NCBI GenBank assembly: GCA_052035915.1
Contig: JBPOHE010000111.1
Location: 1 to 24,655, forward strand
DNA: 24,655 bases
Reading direction: 5' to 3'
Source of the DNA: JBPOHE01 sp052035915
Lineage (GTDB): Bacteria; Pseudomonadota; Gammaproteobacteria; Chromatiales; Chromatiaceae
The first letter of the stretch is position 1; each line of letters opens with the position of its first letter. Shown here piece after piece: positions 22,926 to 24,655 of the stretch. Made by a program: the position numbers and the translations under genes. The notes below the pieces were generated by a model. That model saw nothing but the letters and a program-made list of their open reading frames with translations. It did not search any database and had not been told where the DNA came from.

Positions 22926-24221
22926 ATGAAGGTTCTGGTCATCGGTGGTGGTGGGCGTGAGCATGCCCTGGCGTGGAAACTGGCGGCCTCGCCCCGGGTC
23001 GAACGGGTCTTCGTCGCCCCCGGCAATGCCGGCACGGCCCTGGAGCCGAACACCGAGAACGTCCCCATCGCCGCGGAAGACATCCAGGGTCTGTTGACCT
23101 TCGCCCAGTCGCAAGACATCGGACTGACCATCGTCGGTCCCGAGGCGCCCCTGGTGTTGGGCGTGGTGGATGCCTTCCAGGCGGCGGGTTTGCCCTGCTT
23201 CGGTCCCTCCCGGGCGGCCGCCCGGCTCGAAGGCTCCAAAACCTTCACCAAGGACTTCCTCAGCCGTCACAGCATCCCCACCGCCGCTTACGGCAGCTTT
23301 ACCGAGCTGGCCCCGGCGCTGGCCTATCTGGACCGGGTCTCCCTGCCGGTGGTGATCAAGGCCGACGGGCTGGCGGCGGGCAAGGGGGTGATCATCGCCG
23401 AGGATCGGGAGACGGCGGTGGCCACGCTCCAGGACATGCTGACCGGTGGGCGCTTCGGCGCCGCCGGCGAACGGGTCGTCATCGAGGAATTCCTCCGTGG
23501 CGAGGAGGCCAGTTTCATCGTCATGGTGGATGGCGAACACTGCCTACCCATGGCCAGCTCCCAGGATCACAAGGCCAGGGACGATGGCGATCTGGGCCCC
23601 AATACCGGCGGCATGGGGGCCTACTCTCCAGCGCCGGTGGTGACGCCGGAGGTACACCAACGGATCATGGACCAGGTGATCTGGCCCACGGTGCGCGGCC
23701 TGGCCGCCGAAGGCCATCCCTATGTCGGCTTTCTCTATGCCGGTCTGATGATCGACGCCGAGGGTCACCCCAAGGTGCTCGAATACAACTGCCGTTTTGG
23801 CGATCCCGAGACCCAGCCCATCCTGCTGCGCCTGCGTTCCGATCTGGTCGAGCTGTGTGAGGCCGCCCTCGCCGGTCGGCTCGACCAATGCACCGCCGAC
23901 TGGGACCCGCGTTGCGCCCTGGGGGTGGTCATGGTCGCCGGCGGGTACCCGGACCAGTATGCCAAGGGCCATCCCATCTCCGGTCTTCCCCGAGAGGAAC
24001 CCCCCGGCCTCAAGGTCTTTCACGCCGGCACCAAAGTGGTCGGCAACGAGGTCGTTACCAATGGCGGGCGGGTGCTCTGTGTCACCGCCCTCGGCCCCAG
24101 CGTCGCGGCGGCCCAAGACCTGGCCTATGCCCAGGCGCGGCAGATAACCTGGCAGGATGTCTACTTCCGCCGGGATATCGGCTACCGCGCCCTGGCGCGG
24201 GCACAGGCCGCCGACGGCTGA
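22926..24221 (+). CDS. purD: Phosphoribosylamine-glycine ligase (GAR synthetase)
   Basis: A 431-residue ATP-grasp ligase joining phosphoribosylamine and glycine in de novo purine synthesis. The N-terminal MKVLVIGGGGREHALAWKLA, the GPEAPLVLGVVDAF region, GSKTFTKDFLSRH, the ATP-binding VVIKADGLAAGKGVIIAED, NTGGMGAYSPAPV and LEYNCRFGDPETQ motifs are all present, and the length is normal. A near-perfect AGGAGG lies 9 nt before the ATG, 49 nt after the purH stop, so the pair probably shares a message. Confidence 0.97.
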   Translation: MKVLVIGGGGREHALAWKLAASPRVERVFVAPGNAGTALEPNTENVPIAAEDIQGLLTFAQSQDIGLTIVGPEAPLVLGVVDAFQAAGLPCFGPSRAAARLEGSKTFTKDFLSRHSIPTAAYGSFTELAPALAYLDRVSLPVVIKADGLAAGKGVIIAEDRETAVATLQDMLTGGRFGAAGERVVIEEFLRGEEASFIVMVDGEHCLPMASSQDHKARDDGDLGPNTGGMGAYSPAPVVTPEVHQRIMDQVIWPTVRGLAAEGHPYVGFLYAGLMIDAEGHPKVLEYNCRFGDPETQPILLRLRSDLVELCEAALAGRLDQCTADWDPRCALGVVMVAGGYPDQYAKGHPISGLPREEPPGLKVFHAGTKVVGNEVVTNGGRVLCVTALGPSVAAAQDLAYAQARQITWQDVYFRRDIGYRALARAQAADG

Positions 24222-24368
24222 TCACCGGCCTTCAGCCCGTGGTGGACGCCTCAAAGTATGAGGGAATCAGCTTTTTTCATTTCCGGATGGATTCTTTATT
24301 TCAGACTGGTCGAAAGCCAGCCCAGAATGCGCCGCTACGAGAAGGCTCCAAGAGGAAACTTGGTGTAG

Positions 24369-24401
24369 GGTGGATAAGGCGCGCCAAGCGCCGCATCCAC
24401 C
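24369..24401. repeat. GTAGGGTGGATAAG-type palindromic repeat
   Basis: GGTGGAT pairs with ATCCACC (24369-24375 with 24395-24401) and, after a 2x2 internal loop, GGCGC pairs with GCGCC (24378-24382 with 24388-24392) around GCCAA. The left flank is GTAG. Short repeats of this sequence (GTAGGGTGGATAAG...GCATCCACC) are familiar from many proteobacterial genomes, from memory. It lies 22 bp left of element D. Confidence 0.65.
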
Positions 24402-24422
24402 AAAACCAGCCTCAGTCAGCCT

Positions 24423-24530
24423 TCCGGGCATGAATGGAAAACAGCCCTTTATCGCTCTATTTTTAAGAACAATATCTCAAGTTACAACGGAATTGTTCTC
24501 CAATGGAGAACAAAAAATCGGCTATACACC
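24423..24530 (+). repeat. Dispersed ~120-bp structured element, copy D
   Basis: The copy begins TCCGGGCAT, has GGGC/GCCC (24426-24429 with 24444-24447), then a GCTCT/AGAAC hairpin with one mismatch and the same 7-nt loop (24454-24458 with 24466-24470). A 19-22-nt spacer leads to the palindrome TTGTTCTCCA-A-TGGAGAACAA (24493-24513). AAAATCGGCTAT then matches copies A and C. The right terminal repeat is not recognisable, so the end is approximate. It differs from copy C by only its ends over the whole palindrome. Confidence 0.72.
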
Positions 24531-24559
24531 ATCAGTCAAAAGTTAAGGGATTCGCAGCC

Positions 24560-24655
24560 ATGTCAAGCGGAAAGCTATGGGGTTGGACTCCGGTGAGGGG
24601 CGGACTGGCGCGGTCGTTTGATGATCCCCAGGTCGCGGGCTTCTTCGGCCAGATA
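24560..24655 (+). CDS. Possible 5' end of an unidentified gene (partial)
   Basis: A frame beginning ATG at 24560 (MSSGKLWGWTPVRGGLARSF...) is open to the window edge. The same frame is open further upstream to an ATG at 24503, which lies exactly in the centre of the palindrome of element D. The ribosome binding site is weak (AAGGGA 8 nt before 24560). I recognise no family. On the opposite strand 24575-24655 is also open (YLAEEARDLGIIKRP...), so a gene end on the - strand is an equal possibility. Confidence 0.2.
   Translation, partial: MSSGKLWGWTPVRGGLARSFDDPQVAGFFGQI

Larger units (their letters stand above)
24222..24559. other. Intergenic stretch after purD
   Basis: This stretch holds a palindromic repeat (24369-24401) and element D (about 24423-24530). 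Bases 24222-24360 contain nothing recognisable besides a short T6 run near 24272 that lacks a convincing stem before it. No retS-like kinase gene, which follows purD in pseudomonads, begins here. Confidence 0.5.

Overview
The window is GC-rich, tightly packed bacterial chromosome whose gene order points to a gammaproteobacterium. Two syntenic blocks typical of that class are present: gacA/uvrY-uvrC-pgsA, and cutA-dsbD-tlpA-like-aroQ-accB-accC-prmA-(zinc-ribbon/DUF3426)-dusB-fis-purH-purD. A Chromatiales-like (purple sulfur bacterial) source is my best guess from the general style of the proteins, but this is inference only.

Layout. Bases 1-360 hold the 3' end of an unidentified + strand gene abutting a truncated, TTG-started KAP-type P-loop NTPase remnant on the - strand. 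After a 600-bp gene-free stretch come tRNA-Pro(CGG) and ispB on the - strand, probably one transcript from a good sigma70 promoter. Next, on the + strand, are tRNA-Ser(TGA), a GacA/UvrY response regulator, uvrC and pgsA. A small DUF2061-like membrane protein (-) is divergent from a 1721-residue transmembrane Ser/Thr kinase (+). The kinase carries ten copies of a ~105-residue TPR-like module, a TolA-like Ala/Lys/Glu/Gln helix encoded by 54-bp tandem repeats, and a TonB-like Pro-rich tail. Housekeeping genes fill the rest: cutA, a dsbD with a duplicated N-terminal domain and a TlpA-like thioredoxin; then aroQ-accB-accC-prmA-DUF3426; then dusB-fis; then purH-purD.

The most unusual non-coding signal is a family of four dispersed intergenic elements of about 120 bp (about 654-779, 5745-5863, 15227-15346, 24423-24530), all in the same orientation. 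Each has the same plan: a short GGGC/GCCC hairpin, a GTTCT-7 nt-AGAAC hairpin, an 18-19-nt spacer, and a near-perfect palindrome of the type TTGTTCTCCA-N-TGGAGAACAA. Two copies are bounded by 11-12-bp terminal inverted repeats (TCCGGGCCTSGG). It looks like an ERIC- or Correia-like MITE or a structured RNA element, and I do not recognise it as a named family. Two further palindromic repeats, of types common in proteobacterial genomes, sit beside copies B and D.

How the genes work together: GacA, UvrC and PgsA cover global regulation, excision repair and phospholipid synthesis. DsbD and the TlpA-like protein move reducing power to the periplasm. AroQ, AccB and AccC feed aromatic and fatty-acid synthesis. 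DusB and Fis, then PurH and PurD, cover tRNA modification, nucleoid regulation and purine synthesis. The kinase is the main accessory gene and probably links a cytoplasmic kinase to a long periplasmic scaffold.
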